The notes below the pieces were generated by a model. It was not told the origin of the DNA, did not search any database, and saw nothing but the letters and a program-made list of their open reading frames with translations. From Bacteroidales bacterium (lineage in GTDB: Bacteria; Bacteroidota; Bacteroidia; Bacteroidales; UBA1402): 64,000 nucleotides of DNA. Both the position numbers and the translations under genes were made by a program. This document shows, one piece after another, positions 8,008-18,096 of this stretch (its first letter is position 1; the number at the start of each line of letters is the position of its first letter). Where the stretch lies: NCBI GenBank assembly GCA_017380635.1, contig JAFODP010000014.1:1-64000 (forward strand), given 5' to 3'.

Positions 8008-9468
8008 TTAGAATTCTTCGATGCCCACAATCCCATTACGACTCAAGGCCACCCGATAACGCTTGTAACGCATCTGCGAACCATAACGAATTTGCATCAC
8101 TAAATTGATGTAGTAAATTTTGAGAGACGGGACGGGACGGATATTTCCTTCGGAATCGATCATATCAATCATTTGTCGAGGATTGTCCATTTTTTGAACG
8201 AAACGATTCATATGAATGCGGAAAATATCGTTGATGCCCGAAACAGGATAAGTGGTGATGAATTTTTTAAGCTTCTTGGCATCGATGTCCACATATTTGC
8301 GATAAAGAATGATTTTTTCGTCGTGGATACGGTTTTCGGCTTGCAAAAGAGCCGAGCGGTTGCGCAGTTCGAGCACTTCTTGCGGCGTTTTTTTGTCGCT
8401 GATAAAATCGACACTTTCCTTCATCCAACCAATTTGATTTTCCTTGAAAAGAACCTTGGCTTTGTTGTCGTAAAGCTTGCTGCCTAAGCGGTGCGCAAAA
8501 TAGAAACGCATCAGCTCTTTGATACGATCTTTGAGCATATAGCTGAGAATGAGCGCCACAAAAAGCGGAATAGACAAAGCGCCGTAAATACGCTGCACCC
8601 CAAAAGAAACGACGGTAGCAAAAATCATGGCGATGCCCGCAGCCAAAGCATAGAGCGTCTGTTCTACGGCATAACCGTCTTTTTGCTTGCGAAGTTTGAT
8701 GAAAAGGTCGCTTTCGATATATTTTTTCAGAATACTGTGACGGAACACATAAAAACGATTTTTGTCGCGGTCGTTGCCATCCACCACGGGAAAACCTTTC
8801 TCGCGCTTATAAGCTTCGTTACGACGAATAAGGGCAACAAAATCGGCTTTAGTAGCTTCAATCTCAGGCAAATCTTGGATAATTTTAAGCGTTCGGATAA
8901 GGTTGGTCGAAGCCAGATTTCCCAAAAACTCATCGCCAAAATCGAAGAAATGATGCAGGTTGTGCGTCGATAAATGTTCTTGTTCCAAAAGAGGGCGCAA
9001 GCCGCGATAATTGTCGAGAATACGTTGAATATTAGTCTTGAACGATTGCGCGCGTTGCGTCAATTGGGTAGCGTTCTGCAACTTTAACATCGATTTATAC
9101 TCGTTGCGAAGCGCACTTTTGGCCATGGCGCAAAACATTTTTACCTGGTATTCGTATTCCGCAATATTGCTTTTCGAAACATTAGCCTGCAAATCTTGTA
9201 TCGATTTTTTCAGATAAAGATAAGGACGCGCGTGCGTAGAAGCCATTTCGCGCAAGAGGTACGAAGGCGTAATAAGGCGCACATTGCTTTTAACATCGCG
9301 ATAAAACTGCTTTTTGCCGTAAGTATCCGGATTGATATCCAAACTATTGGGCATAAAAATCCAGGTGTTCACCGAAAACTGATTGTTTTTCAGCTCGGGA
9401 TTCACCACATAACTTTCTTTGAATTCGATAGAGAATTTATCATGGATTTTGGCAGCAATATCTATCAT
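8008..9468 (-). CDS. Conserved membrane protein of unknown function
   Basis: I do not recognise this 486-residue protein by name. The N-terminal 260 residues are soluble-looking, charged and helical. Two hydrophobic helices follow (about 275-300 and 302-320, around YALAAGIAMIFATVVSFG and IPLFVALILSY), then a basic stretch KDRIKELMRFYFAHRLG and a mixed C-terminal domain. There is no signal peptide, so the long N-terminal part is probably cytoplasmic. It looks intact, with codon use like its neighbours. It is transcribed alone and diverges from the M16 protease gene; a TACATTTG box (9510-9503) fits as its promoter. No enzyme motif is evident. Confidence 0.85.
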   Translation of the reverse strand: MIDIAAKIHDKFSIEFKESYVVNPELKNNQFSVNTWIFMPNSLDINPDTYGKKQFYRDVKSNVRLITPSYLLREMASTHARPYLYLKKSIQDLQANVSKSNIAEYEYQVKMFCAMAKSALRNEYKSMLKLQNATQLTQRAQSFKTNIQRILDNYRGLRPLLEQEHLSTHNLHHFFDFGDEFLGNLASTNLIRTLKIIQDLPEIEATKADFVALIRRNEAYKREKGFPVVDGNDRDKNRFYVFRHSILKKYIESDLFIKLRKQKDGYAVEQTLYALAAGIAMIFATVVSFGVQRIYGALSIPLFVALILSYMLKDRIKELMRFYFAHRLGSKLYDNKAKVLFKENQIGWMKESVDFISDKKTPQEVLELRNRSALLQAENRIHDEKIILYRKYVDIDAKKLKKFITTYPVSGINDIFRIHMNRFVQKMDNPRQMIDMIDSEGNIRPVPSLKIYYINLVMQIRYGSQMRYKRYRVALSRNGIVGIEEF

Positions 9469-9502
9469 AAAGTGGGCGCTAATTATCTATTATATGGTAT
9501 CA

Positions 9503-9510
9503 CAAATGTA
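9503..9510 (-). promoter_or_regulatory. -7 box for the 8008-9468 gene
   Basis: Minus-strand TACATTTG lies 35 bases before the start codon. No clear -33 TTTG partner is visible, so confidence is moderate. Confidence 0.5.
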
Positions 9511-9530
9511 GATTATTTTTTGAAAATCAC

Positions 9531-9538
9531 TACCTTTG
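9531..9538 (+). promoter_or_regulatory. -7 box for the M16 protease gene
   Basis: TACCTTTG lies 23 bases before the ATG at 9562 and matches the Bacteroidota -7 consensus. It diverges from the minus-strand box at 9503-9510. Confidence 0.6.
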
Positions 9539-9561
9539 GCGCGTTTTAAAAATAACACAAG

Positions 9562-12369
9562 ATGAAAAAGATGACTTTGGCCCTGGTTGCCCTGTTGATG
9601 ACAACCATCGCAATGGCGCAGATTAATCCGCAAGCGCCTATGCAAAAAGATCCGAGCGTGCGTTACGGCAAGCTTGACAATGGATTAACTTACTACATTA
9701 AACACAATGAGAAACCCGCCGACCGAGCTGAGTATTATTTGTTTACCAATGTCGGAGCCATTCAGGAAAGCCCCGCACAAGATGGTTTGGCTCACTTTTT
9801 GGAACACATGGCCTTGAACGGTACCAAGAACCTTCCCGGCAAAATGATGTTGGATTATTTCCAGAGCATCGGTGCCGAATTCGGACGTAACATCAATGCG
9901 TCTACCGGCGTGGAACAGACCATGTACATGTTGAACAACATTCCTACCATCCGCGAAGGTATCGTGGATACTTCTTTGCTGATTCTGCACGATTATTCGG
10001 GTTTTGTTACCAACGATCCGGCCGAAGTGGATAAAGAAAGAGGCGTTATTGTGGAAGAATGGCGTACTCGTCGTAATGCGCAATGGCGTATGATGGAACA
10101 AACTTGGGGCTATTTGTACAAAGATTCGAAATATGCCACCACTAATATCATCGGCACCAAAGAAGGTTTGGAAACTTTCCCCGCAGAAGAATTGCAGGCT
10201 TTCTATCAAACTTGGTATCGTCCCGATTTGCAAGCAGTTGCCATTGTCGGAGATATTGATGTGGATGTTATTGAAAGCAAGTTGAAAGCTTTGTTTGCCG
10301 ACATTCCTGCCCGCGAAAACGCTACGCCCAAAACGGTTCACAAAATTCCGGAAAACGTTGAACCTATTGTCGGCATTATCACCGATCCCGAAGCCAGAGG
10401 CACCGATTTGTCGCTCTATGTAAAGTCGGAACCGCTGCCCATGGAATATCGCGCTTACGGTATGGGTTATTTTGTCAACCTGATTCAGGATATTATCAAC
10501 GCCATTCTCAGAGAACGTCTGACCGACATTGCCCGTCAAGCTGATGCTCCTTTCTTGAGTGCCGAAATGGGCTTCTATTCTGTGAACAGCGTGATGGACG
10601 CTTTCGTTATTGGCGCCAGCACCAAAGACGGTGAATCGCTGAAAGGTTTCGATGCCGTGGTGAAAGAATTCGAAAAAGCCAAACGTTTCGGTTTCACCGC
10701 TGCCGAACTCGATCGTGTAAAAGCCAATATGATTGCCCGCGCCGAACGTGCCACTGCCAATGCCGACAGCCGCAATAATGCCGATTTCATCAATGGTTTT
10801 TATGGCGATTTCTTCCAGGGTTGGCCTTATATGGATCCTGCTTACGAAGAAGCCCAATTGAAGGGTTATCTGCAGATTCTGAATGTCGATCAGATTAACA
10901 GCATTCTCCCGCAAATGTCTTTCGATAAAAACTTGGTATTCCTGTACAATGCTCCCGAAAAAGAAGGCTTGACGCATCCCAACGAAGCACAGATTTTGGA
11001 TTGTTTCCAAACTGCTTTGAAGGCTGATATCCAAGCTAATGTGGAAGAAGAAATTGCCAAGGAACTGGTTGATGCCTCAAAACTGAAAGGCTCGAAAGTG
11101 AAGAAAAGCCAAGCCGGTCCTTTCAACAGTACGGTTTGGACGCTGAAAAACGGCATCAAGATTTATGTTCGTCCTTCGGATGTGAACAAGGAAGAAGTGC
11201 TTTTCAGCCTGAATGTGAAGGGCGGTAAGTCTTTGGCTACCGACGAAGAAGTGGCTTCTGTTGACGATAATATGTTGGCGCTCTACAACAGCCTGAGTGG
11301 TGTGTCAAGCTTCCCGAAGGGTACTTTACAAAAAATGCTCAGCGGAAAAATTGTCGGCGTAAGCCCCAGTATCAGCAATATTTATCATGGTGTGAATGCA
11401 TCCTGCAATCCCAAGGAACTCGAAACCATGCTGCAATTGGTTTACTTGAGCGTTTGCGATGCTCGTTTTGTGGAAGAAGAATTGGCTCCCGCCATGGCTC
11501 AGCTGAACGCCGTCGTGCCCAATATCGAAACCCAGCCCGATTTTGCCATGCAAAAGACCTTCCTCGACATAGCTTACAACAAGAATCCTCGCACGGAACT
11601 GATCAGCAGCGACAAACTGACTCGCATGAGTTTCAAGCACTTGGAAAACTTCTATCGCAGAATTTATAGCAATATGGCCGACGCCGAAGTGGTGATTACC
11701 GGTAATGTCGATTTGGAAACTCTCAAGCCGCTGGTGGAAAAATACATCGGTTCGTTGCCCGTGAGCAAGAAGGCTTTGAATTACATCGACCACAACTTGG
11801 AAACGCAGCCCGGCCAAATTAATCATAGCTTCGACTTCCCCATGAGCACCGCCAAAAGTTCTAATTTACTGTGCTACAGTGGCAACATGCCTTACACGCC
11901 CGAAAACGTGGTGATGGCCGATGCTTTCTGCTACATTCTCAACCTGATTTATACGGAAACCGTGCGCGAAGATGCCGGCGGTACTTATGGCGTGTCTGCT
12001 TATGCTTCTCCCAGTGCCCAGCCGCAACAGCGCATCGATTTGCTCATTCAGTTTGACACCGATCCTAGCCGCAACGACGAAATGATGAAGTTGGTATTCG
12101 AAGGTATCGAAGCTTTGGCCAAGAATGGTCCGACGGCCGAACAACTCACCATGACCAAAGAAAACTTCGCCAAGAACATTCCCGAAAACCGCATTAGCAA
12201 CAGATATTGGGCTAGCTGTCTGCGCGAATACAACCGTTTGGGTATCGACTCGGATAGCCAGCAAGAAGCCATCGTCAACAGCATTGATGCTGAAAAGATT
12301 AAAGCTTTCGGCCAAGCGCTGCTAAACCAAGGCAACCGCTTGCAAGTAACCATGAATCCGGCTAAGTAA
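9562..12369 (+). CDS. M16 family zinc metalloprotease (pitrilysin/insulinase type), exported
   Basis: A 935-residue exported protease. Residues 1-19 are a signal peptide ending in AMA-Q. The inverted zinc motif HxxEH is present as H78-F-L-E81-H82, and the third ligand region is in the EVDKERGVIVEEW segment near 150-160. Two M16 halves follow: peptidase plus inactive partner domains, with a second half from about residue 520. Members of this family degrade peptides, often in the periplasm. It is monocistronic, with its own -7 box upstream and a strong hairpin terminator just after the stop. The substrate cannot be inferred from context. Confidence 0.94.
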   Translation: MKKMTLALVALLMTTIAMAQINPQAPMQKDPSVRYGKLDNGLTYYIKHNEKPADRAEYYLFTNVGAIQESPAQDGLAHFLEHMALNGTKNLPGKMMLDYFQSIGAEFGRNINASTGVEQTMYMLNNIPTIREGIVDTSLLILHDYSGFVTNDPAEVDKERGVIVEEWRTRRNAQWRMMEQTWGYLYKDSKYATTNIIGTKEGLETFPAEELQAFYQTWYRPDLQAVAIVGDIDVDVIESKLKALFADIPARENATPKTVHKIPENVEPIVGIITDPEARGTDLSLYVKSEPLPMEYRAYGMGYFVNLIQDIINAILRERLTDIARQADAPFLSAEMGFYSVNSVMDAFVIGASTKDGESLKGFDAVVKEFEKAKRFGFTAAELDRVKANMIARAERATANADSRNNADFINGFYGDFFQGWPYMDPAYEEAQLKGYLQILNVDQINSILPQMSFDKNLVFLYNAPEKEGLTHPNEAQILDCFQTALKADIQANVEEEIAKELVDASKLKGSKVKKSQAGPFNSTVWTLKNGIKIYVRPSDVNKEEVLFSLNVKGGKSLATDEEVASVDDNMLALYNSLSGVSSFPKGTLQKMLSGKIVGVSPSISNIYHGVNASCNPKELETMLQLVYLSVCDARFVEEELAPAMAQLNAVVPNIETQPDFAMQKTFLDIAYNKNPRTELISSDKLTRMSFKHLENFYRRIYSNMADAEVVITGNVDLETLKPLVEKYIGSLPVSKKALNYIDHNLETQPGQINHSFDFPMSTAKSSNLLCYSGNMPYTPENVVMADAFCYILNLIYTETVREDAGGTYGVSAYASPSAQPQQRIDLLIQFDTDPSRNDEMMKLVFEGIEALAKNGPTAEQLTMTKENFAKNIPENRISNRYWASCLREYNRLGIDSDSQQEAIVNSIDAEKIKAFGQALLNQGNRLQVTMNPAK

Positions 12370-12393
12370 ATGCAAAGACTATCTATATGCATT

Positions 12394-12426
12394 GCCGTCC
12401 GCGAAGCCTTTGGCTTCGCGGACGGC
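12394..12426 (+). terminator. Rho-independent terminator after M16 protease
   Basis: A perfect 15-base stem, GCCGTCCGCGAAGCC (12394-12408) with its complement (12412-12426), closes a TTT loop and is followed by TGTTTTCTT. It also lies downstream of the converging tatD gene. Confidence 0.88.
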
Positions 12427-12494
12427 TGTTTTCTTGAGCATTCTTTAAACTTGAAACTTGGCGATTTTGCGTTTTAAAGTATTAAAATTTGGTG

Positions 12495-13124
12495 TCAATC
12501 TGTTTCGAAGAAGCGGCGGGAAGGCGGAGTGGATTGCAGGGCAGCAGGATGGTGGTGCGGGCCGAAGGAAAGATGAAAACCATGACGCAGATATTGTTGC
12601 GCCTGTTGGGCATTGCCGCGGAAACCATGAATAATCCAAGCCGGAATCTGCGAAGAAAAACGACGATGCAGCGCCAGCACTTCGTCCATGGCTTTTACCA
12701 CGTGTAGAATAAGGGGCTTTCGCAAATCGGCTGCAAGCAAGAGTTGTTGTTCCAAAAGAAGCAGTTGCTTATCGAAAGGCGCATCGCAAAGCTTGTCCAG
12801 ACCGATTTCGCCCATCAAGACCACGCGCGGGTGTTGCAACAAAGAGCGAAACGATTCAACTGCGGTGTGAGTAAAAGCCCCCGACTCGTCAAGAAGTTGC
12901 TGCGCTTCGGGCGAAGCTGCCTTCCAAGGATGGATGCCGATGGAAAAATAAACATTAGAGGGAAATCTTGCCGCAAAGGCTTCGAATGACAACAAAGGCT
13001 GCGTGCGCAAAGTTATCTGCGAAGCCTCTCCTGAAGACAGAAAATCCAGCGCTTCAATCGAAAGCACCTGATAATCGTCGCTCTGAAAATCAACTTGATG
13101 CGTATGAATATTGATGGCTTTCAT
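12495..13124 (-). CDS. TatD-family metal-dependent hydrolase, short C-terminus
   Basis: TatD proteins are metal-dependent nucleases/hydrolases of the TIM-barrel type. The 209-residue product has the metal-binding series INIHTHQ near the start, [27 protein letters not shown] and WIIHGFRG. It stops immediately after FFETD, where family members normally carry a second acidic residue and about 20-30 more. The next bases in another frame could encode a short basic tail (LKRKIAKFQV), so a one-base change may have shortened the gene. I chose the start at 13124 because it overlaps the yidD stop as ATGA; the frame stays open further upstream, but that part would lie inside yidD. Confidence 0.85.
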   Translation of the reverse strand: MKAINIHTHQVDFQSDDYQVLSIEALDFLSSGEASQITLRTQPLLSFEAFAARFPSNVYFSIGIHPWKAASPEAQQLLDESGAFTHTAVESFRSLLQHPRVVLMGEIGLDKLCDAPFDKQLLLLEQQLLLAADLRKPLILHVVKAMDEVLALHRRFSSQIPAWIIHGFRGNAQQAQQYLRHGFHLSFGPHHHPAALQSTPPSRRFFETD

Positions 13125-13363
13125 GGCACAGGATCGTAACCGTGGCCGCCCCAAGGATGACAACGACAAATGCGCTTCAGTGCCAACCAACCACCTTTGA
13201 AAGGTCCGTATTTTTTAATGGCTTCGATAGCATATTGCGAACAAGTGGGCGTAAATCGACAGGAAGCTGGCGTGAGTGGAGAAATACAAGCGCGATAAAA
13301 ATACACCGGCAAGAGTAACAAGAAAGCCAAGGCTTTGCGCAATGCATTCCACAGATATTTCAT
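13121..13363 (-). CDS. yidD: Membrane protein insertion efficiency factor YidD
   Basis: A small (80 residue) membrane-associated protein that helps YidC insert proteins into the inner membrane. It has an N-terminal hydrophobic amphipathic segment ([19 protein letters not shown]) followed by the hallmark [19 protein letters not shown] and the late [15 protein letters not shown]. Length and motif order match the family exactly. It overlaps rnpA upstream and tatD downstream, both by an ATGA stop-start overlap, so translation of the three is probably coupled. Linkage of yidD with rnpA is widespread in bacteria. Confidence 0.96.
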   Translation of the reverse strand: MKYLWNALRKALAFLLLLPVYFYRACISPLTPASCRFTPTCSQYAIEAIKKYGPFKGGWLALKRICRCHPWGGHGYDPVP

Positions 13364-13785
13364 GACAATTGCGCTTGAATTTTTTCCAACAATCGGCCCA
13401 TGCGTTCATAGACCTTGGCGTAGGGCAACACTTCATCGGCCAGCCAAACGATGGCCAATTGCATCTGCATAGCTTCGCCATTTTCCGATTTCATCGAAGA
13501 AACTTGTTGCCAGAGCGCGTGTTTTTGCAAGCGATAAGCTTCGCGCATCAAACGTTTGGCACGATTGCGTTTATTGGCTCGATGCAATTTCTTTTTCGGA
13601 GCCGACATCATCACCTTAATGAATACCGGCATAGCATCGGAAGAGTCTGAGGCAAGCGGAATCAATCGCCAACAAGCACGCAAAGGATAGGCAATCTGCG
13701 CACTACCCTGACGAAAAAGTTCGGCAATGCGAAGCTCTCCACAGAGTTTCTCTTCCTTGGGAAATGTATAGCGTAATGGTTCCAT
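13360..13785 (-). CDS. rnpA: Ribonuclease P protein component
   Basis: RnpA is the protein subunit of RNase P, which trims tRNA 5' ends. The 141-residue product starts with the typical [20 protein letters not shown] and has the RNR-type basic helix [21 protein letters not shown] that contacts the catalytic RNA. Its stop overlaps the yidD start by four bases. A hairpin terminator lies between it and hemD upstream, so rnpA may need read-through or its own promoter, which I do not see clearly. Confidence 0.95.
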   Translation of the reverse strand: MEPLRYTFPKEEKLCGELRIAELFRQGSAQIAYPLRACWRLIPLASDSSDAMPVFIKVMMSAPKKKLHRANKRNRAKRLMREAYRLQKHALWQQVSSMKSENGEAMQMQLAIVWLADEVLPYAKVYERMGRLLEKIQAQLS

Positions 13786-13805
13786 TTACAGCTCGGTGCG
13801 ACGAA

Positions 13806-13835
13806 TAAAAAAGGGGCCTTTTATGGAAGCCCCTT
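13806..13835 (-). terminator. Terminator or attenuator after hemD
   Basis: On the minus strand AAGGGGC (13835-13829) pairs with GCCCCTT (13817-13811), and the transcript then runs into six to seven Us (13812-13806). It lies 14 bases after the hemD stop and 20 bases before rnpA. Confidence 0.75.
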
Positions 13836-13848
13836 CATCTGTCGATAA

Positions 13849-14601
13849 TTATTTTTTCTTGTTCGATTCTTTCAAATAGGCTTCGATGGCAGCCGTGATA
13901 GAAGGTGCCTGCGGCGTAGGCGCTTCGATATCCAAACGCAAACCGGCATCTTTCACCGCTTGAGCCGTGGTTTTACCCAAAGTAGCGATAGCAATTTCGC
14001 CTTGTTCGAAATTGGGGAAATTCTTCTGCAGCGAAGCAATACCATTGGGGCTGAAGAACACCAACATATCGTAATCGAAACCTTCTTCAGGAGTGAAATC
14101 GTTGCTGACGGTACGATACATCACCGACTTGGTGAAATTGATATTCTTGCTGGCAAACATAGCATCGAAATCGTCTTTATTGGCATCTGAAATAGACAGC
14201 AAATATTTTTCGTGCGGATGTTTGTAGATAAGCGCCATCAAATCTTCCGTCTTGTTCGAAGTGGGGAAGAAAATTTTGCGCTTTCTGTATTGGATATATT
14301 TCTGCAAATACAAAGCCACCACTTCGCTGACGCAGAAATACTTCATCGTTTCGGGAATGCCCACACGCGTTTCTTCACACAATCTGAAGAAATGATCCAC
14401 AGCCGTTCTGGCAGTGAAAACGATGGCAGTATGCGCCAAAATATCTACTCTCTGATGACGGAAGTCCTTCACATCGATACCTTCCACCTTGATAAAAGGA
14501 CGGAAATTGATGTGGACACCATACTTTTTCTCCAATTCGTAGTAGGGAGATTTGTCGGACGAGGGCTTAGGTTGAGAAACCAGAATGTTCTTAATTTTCA
14601 A
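13849..14601 (-). CDS. hemD: Uroporphyrinogen-III synthase family protein
   Basis: A 250-residue protein with the two-domain HemD organisation: N-terminal KNILVSQPKP, then AIVFTARTAVDHFF, a central LLSISDANKDD, and a C-terminal FFSPNGIASL..IATLGKTTAQAV segment. HemD closes and isomerises hydroxymethylbilane to uroporphyrinogen III. No other heme gene is adjacent. In many Bacteroidales hemD-like genes lie in this DUF4271-rnpA-yidD context, so the role in heme synthesis is probable but not shown by the locus. The stop is followed by a hairpin with a U tract. Confidence 0.88.
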   Translation of the reverse strand: MKIKNILVSQPKPSSDKSPYYELEKKYGVHINFRPFIKVEGIDVKDFRHQRVDILAHTAIVFTARTAVDHFFRLCEETRVGIPETMKYFCVSEVVALYLQKYIQYRKRKIFFPTSNKTEDLMALIYKHPHEKYLLSISDANKDDFDAMFASKNINFTKSVMYRTVSNDFTPEEGFDYDMLVFFSPNGIASLQKNFPNFEQGEIAIATLGKTTAQAVKDAGLRLDIEAPTPQAPSITAAIEAYLKESNKKK

Positions 14602-14613
14602 TGTCTTAAGCTA

Positions 14614-15360
14614 TTAAAGGTTTGTAAGCTGTGCCATCAAAACGATGCTTTTTCCTAACACTAAAAGGGGCACGATTTCAAGGCTGCAAAGGTACAAAAA
14701 AGAATGGAACAGCGAAAGTCTTTGGCTAGAAAAAAATGCCAACAAACCTGGCAAGGACACTAACTTAAGTATCAGATATACAGCTAATGCCGATATCCAG
14801 AGGCTTTGCGCAGACAAGAGCCCACATTCGTTGAGCAACATCAGCAACAAAAGCGCCATCGACAGAAAATTCAAGAAAGCCATCACCCTAGTTTGCATCA
14901 CTTTGCCTTGCGAAGGATGCAGATGCAACCACGAGAAACAACGATTTAGCAAGAGCTTCAGCAGGAAAAAACCTATCGTCAAAGCCAAAGCCATCAGCCA
15001 ATGCGGCCACGTGATGCTGGCGAGCTTACTGACATTCTCAATGCTGAACAACAGAGAAACAAACAAGCTCGAAACAACAAGCGCGAAAACACAGAACCAA
15101 TTCTGAAAACGATTAATCGGCATATCGAAGTCGTAAGACAATTCCTTGTGCGGCATGAGGAACATTTTCAGATAAATGCCCAATTGACGCTTACGACTGC
15201 CGAAAAGATAAGATCCCACCATCAGCACAAAAACGATAAACAGGTAATGCTTCAAACCTATCAATGAATCGTTTATAGCCTCAGCGGGAATGCCTTCAAA
15301 ACGCAAAGTATCCCCAAGCATCTGTAACGAATCGGTCGTATAGACAGCCTGGGGATACAT
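14614..15360 (-). CDS. DUF4271 polytopic membrane protein
   Basis: A 248-residue integral membrane protein with a short extracytoplasmic-looking N-terminus and about six to seven hydrophobic helices (first at IVFVLMVGSYLFG). The sequence and its place before hemD match the Bacteroidota-specific DUF4271 family, which has no assigned function. It ends 12 bases before hemD and begins 21 bases after the iron-sulfur subunit of fumarate reductase, so it may be cotranscribed with either. No catalytic motif is visible. Confidence 0.85.
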   Translation of the reverse strand: MYPQAVYTTDSLQMLGDTLRFEGIPAEAINDSLIGLKHYLFIVFVLMVGSYLFGSRKRQLGIYLKMFLMPHKELSYDFDMPINRFQNWFCVFALVVSSLFVSLLFSIENVSKLASITWPHWLMALALTIGFFLLKLLLNRCFSWLHLHPSQGKVMQTRVMAFLNFLSMALLLLMLLNECGLLSAQSLWISALAVYLILKLVSLPGLLAFFSSQRLSLFHSFLYLCSLEIVPLLVLGKSIVLMAQLTNL

Positions 15361-15381
15361 AATTATGTCGTGGTCAAACGA

Positions 15382-16137
15382 TTAGTCGGCCAACTTTGCG
15401 CAAAGATACTCGCGGTTCAGACGAGCAATGTTAGAAATAGAAACATTCTTGGGACACTGAGCTTCGCAAGCACCGGTGTTGGTACAGTTACCGAAACCGA
15501 GTTCGTCCATCTTGGCAACCATAGCCTTAGCGCGGGCAGCAGCTTCAGCTCTACCTTGAGGCAACAAAGCCAATTGGCTAACCTTGGCAGAAACGAACAA
15601 CATAGCAGAACCATTCTTACAAGCGGCTACACAAGCACCACAACCGATGCAAGAAGCAGCATCCATGGCCAAATCAGCCTTGGGCTTGGGAATAGGAATT
15701 GCGTTAGCGTCGGGCATACCACCAGTGTTTACAGACACATAACCACCGGCTTGGATAATCTTATCGAAAGCGCCACGGTCTACCATCAAGTCGCGGATTA
15801 CGGGGAAACCGTGAGAACGCCAAGGTTCGATGGTAATAGTGTCGCCATCTTTAAATTTACGCATGTGCAACTGGCAAGTGGTGATGTCTTCGTCGGGACC
15901 ATGAGGATGTCCGTTGATGTACAAAGAACACATACCGCAAATACCTTCACGACAGTCGTGATCGAAAACCACAGGTTCTTTTCTTTCAGCCACCAACTGT
16001 TCGTTCAATTGGTCCATCATTTCCAAGAAAGAACTGTCGGTAGAAACGTTGTTCAATTGATAGGTTTCGAATGCGCCTTTAGCCTTGGGGCCTCTCTGAC
16101 GCCAAACCTTCAAAGTTATATTGATACTCTTTTCCAT
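15382..16137 (-). CDS. sdhB: Succinate dehydrogenase/fumarate reductase iron-sulfur subunit
   Basis: This subunit passes electrons between the flavoprotein and the membrane cytochrome. The 251 residues contain the plant-type ferredoxin cysteines (CREGICGMC and a following Cys), then [11 protein letters not shown] and [12 protein letters not shown] for the 4Fe-4S and 3Fe-4S clusters. It is the last of three genes encoding a complex of the Wolinella/Bacteroides type. Only 3 bases separate it from the flavoprotein gene. In anaerobic Bacteroidales the complex normally works as fumarate reductase; direction cannot be read from sequence. Confidence 0.96.
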   Translation of the reverse strand: MEKSINITLKVWRQRGPKAKGAFETYQLNNVSTDSSFLEMMDQLNEQLVAERKEPVVFDHDCREGICGMCSLYINGHPHGPDEDITTCQLHMRKFKDGDTITIEPWRSHGFPVIRDLMVDRGAFDKIIQAGGYVSVNTGGMPDANAIPIPKPKADLAMDAASCIGCGACVAACKNGSAMLFVSAKVSQLALLPQGRAEAAARAKAMVAKMDELGFGNCTNTGACEAQCPKNVSISNIARLNREYLCAKLAD

Positions 16138-16140
16138 AGA

Positions 16141-18093
16141 TTATTTGTAATTGCGTTGTTGAACTTTGGTAAATTCATAGTTGAGCTCTTCCTTGAGCAA
16201 TTCGGGTTCTTGGTCTTCGCCGGTATATTTCCAGCAACCAACATACATAAATTTATCGTCCTGACGGAGAGCTTCACCTTCGGGAGTCTGATATTCTTCG
16301 CGGAAGTGACCACCACAAGATTCTTCACGATGTAAAGCGTCGCGAGCCATCAATTCGCCAATTTCGATAAAGTCGGCCAAACGGAGAGCTTTTTCGAGTT
16401 CGGTGTTCAAATCCTTGGCATCGCCGGGGATAAATACGTCGCTCCAGAATTCTTTCTTGATGCGTTGAATTTCAACCAAAGCTTTCTTCAAACCGGCTTC
16501 GGTACGACCCATACCTACGAAATCCCACATAATCAAGCCCAAAGCTTTGTGCAAAGAATCCACAGATTGTTTACCTTGGATAGACATCAACTTTTCGATA
16601 CGTTCGTTGATATTCTTTTCTGCTTCGATAAATTCGGGCAATTCGGTAGAGAAACGAGGCGTACGGATTTCGTCGGCCAAATAGTTCTGGATGGTGTAAG
16701 GCAATACGAAATAACCGTCGGCCAAACCTTGCATCAAAGCAGAAGCACCCAAACGGTTGGCACCGTGGTCGGAGAAGTTGGCTTCACCGATACAGAACAA
16801 ACCAGGAATAGAAGTCTGCAATTCATAGTCAACCCAGATACCACCCATGGTGTAGTGGATAGCGGGGAAGATCATCATAGGTTCTTCGTAAGGATTGCTG
16901 TCGGTAATTTTTTCGTACATCTGGAAGAGGTTACCATAACGAGCTTCCACTACATCTTTACCCAAACGATTGATAGCATCGCTGAAATCGAGGAATACAG
17001 CCAAACCGGTATTGTTTACACCGAAACCTGCATCGCAACGTTCCTTAGCAGCACGTGAAGCAACGTCACGGGGTACCAAGTTACCGAAAGCAGGATAACG
17101 ACGTTCCAAATAGTAATCGCGGTCTTCTTCGGGAATATCACGACCTCTGAGCTTACCAGCCTGCAAAGCCTTAGCATCTTCCAATTTCTTGGGAACCCAG
17201 ATACGACCGTCGTTACGCAAAGATTCAGACATCAAAGTCAGTTTAGACTGACCGCTGCCGTGTACGGGAATACAAGTGGGGTGAATCTGAGCATAACAGG
17301 GATTTGCGAAATAAGCTCCTTTCTTATATACTTGCCATGCAGCCGAGCCGTTAGAACCCATAGCATTGGTAGACAAGAAGAAAGTATTACCATAACCACC
17401 GGTACCGATAACTACTGCGTGAGCAGCATAACGTTCAATCTTACCGGTAACCAAGTTACGAACAATGATACCGCGAGCCTTGCCATCAACCACTACGAGG
17501 TCGAGCATTTCGCGACGGGTGTACAATTTAACGCTACCCTTCTGTACCTGACGGCTCAAAGCTGAATAAGCGCCGAGCAACAACTGCTGACCGGTCTGAC
17601 CTTTAGCATAGAAAGTACGTGAAACCTGCGCACCACCGAAAGAACGGTTGGCCAAGCTACCGCCGTATTCGCGAGCAAAAGGAACACCTTGAGCTACACA
17701 TTGGTCGATGATATCGTTAGAAACTTCGGCCAAACGATGCACGTTAGCTTCGCGAGCACGATAGTCACCACCCTTGATGGTATCGTAATACAAACGATAT
17801 ACAGAGTCACCGTCGTTCTGATAGTTCTTGGCGGCGTTGATACCACCTTGCGCTGCAATAGAGTGAGCACGACGAGGAGAATCCTGGATACAGAAGTTCA
17901 ATACATTGAAACCCAATTCACCGAGAGTAGCGGCAGCAGAAGCACCTGCCAAACCCGTACCTACCACGATAACGTCAAGACGTCTTTTGTTGGAAGGGTT
18001 CACCAATTTCTGATGGGCTTTGTAGTTAGTCCATTTTTCAGCCAAGGGTCCTTCAGGAATCTTGGAGTTGATTTTAATAGTTTCGGTACTCAT
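16141..18093 (-). CDS. sdhA: Succinate dehydrogenase/fumarate reductase flavoprotein subunit
   Basis: The catalytic subunit holds covalent FAD and interconverts fumarate and succinate. The 650-residue protein has the dinucleotide-binding [13 protein letters not shown] near residue 45, the [12 protein letters not shown] segment containing the FAD-linking His, and the HPT and [14 protein letters not shown] motifs further on. It lies 3 bases before sdhB and 3 bases after the cytochrome subunit, in a three-gene operon. The long form of about 650 residues is typical of Bacteroidota and epsilonproteobacterial enzymes. Confidence 0.97.
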   Translation of the reverse strand: MSTETIKINSKIPEGPLAEKWTNYKAHQKLVNPSNKRRLDVIVVGTGLAGASAAATLGELGFNVLNFCIQDSPRRAHSIAAQGGINAAKNYQNDGDSVYRLYYDTIKGGDYRAREANVHRLAEVSNDIIDQCVAQGVPFAREYGGSLANRSFGGAQVSRTFYAKGQTGQQLLLGAYSALSRQVQKGSVKLYTRREMLDLVVVDGKARGIIVRNLVTGKIERYAAHAVVIGTGGYGNTFFLSTNAMGSNGSAAWQVYKKGAYFANPCYAQIHPTCIPVHGSGQSKLTLMSESLRNDGRIWVPKKLEDAKALQAGKLRGRDIPEEDRDYYLERRYPAFGNLVPRDVASRAAKERCDAGFGVNNTGLAVFLDFSDAINRLGKDVVEARYGNLFQMYEKITDSNPYEEPMMIFPAIHYTMGGIWVDYELQTSIPGLFCIGEANFSDHGANRLGASALMQGLADGYFVLPYTIQNYLADEIRTPRFSTELPEFIEAEKNINERIEKLMSIQGKQSVDSLHKALGLIMWDFVGMGRTEAGLKKALVEIQRIKKEFWSDVFIPGDAKDLNTELEKALRLADFIEIGELMARDALHREESCGGHFREEYQTPEGEALRQDDKFMYVGCWKYTGEDQEPELLKEELNYEFTKVQQRNYK

Positions 18094-18096
18094 ATC

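Noticed and set aside
7614..8108. Short frames on both strands (65-91 codons) between blaI and the 8008-9468 gene
   Set aside because: Their repeated peptides come from the 21-base and 31-base DNA repeats; no start site context or promoter for any of them.
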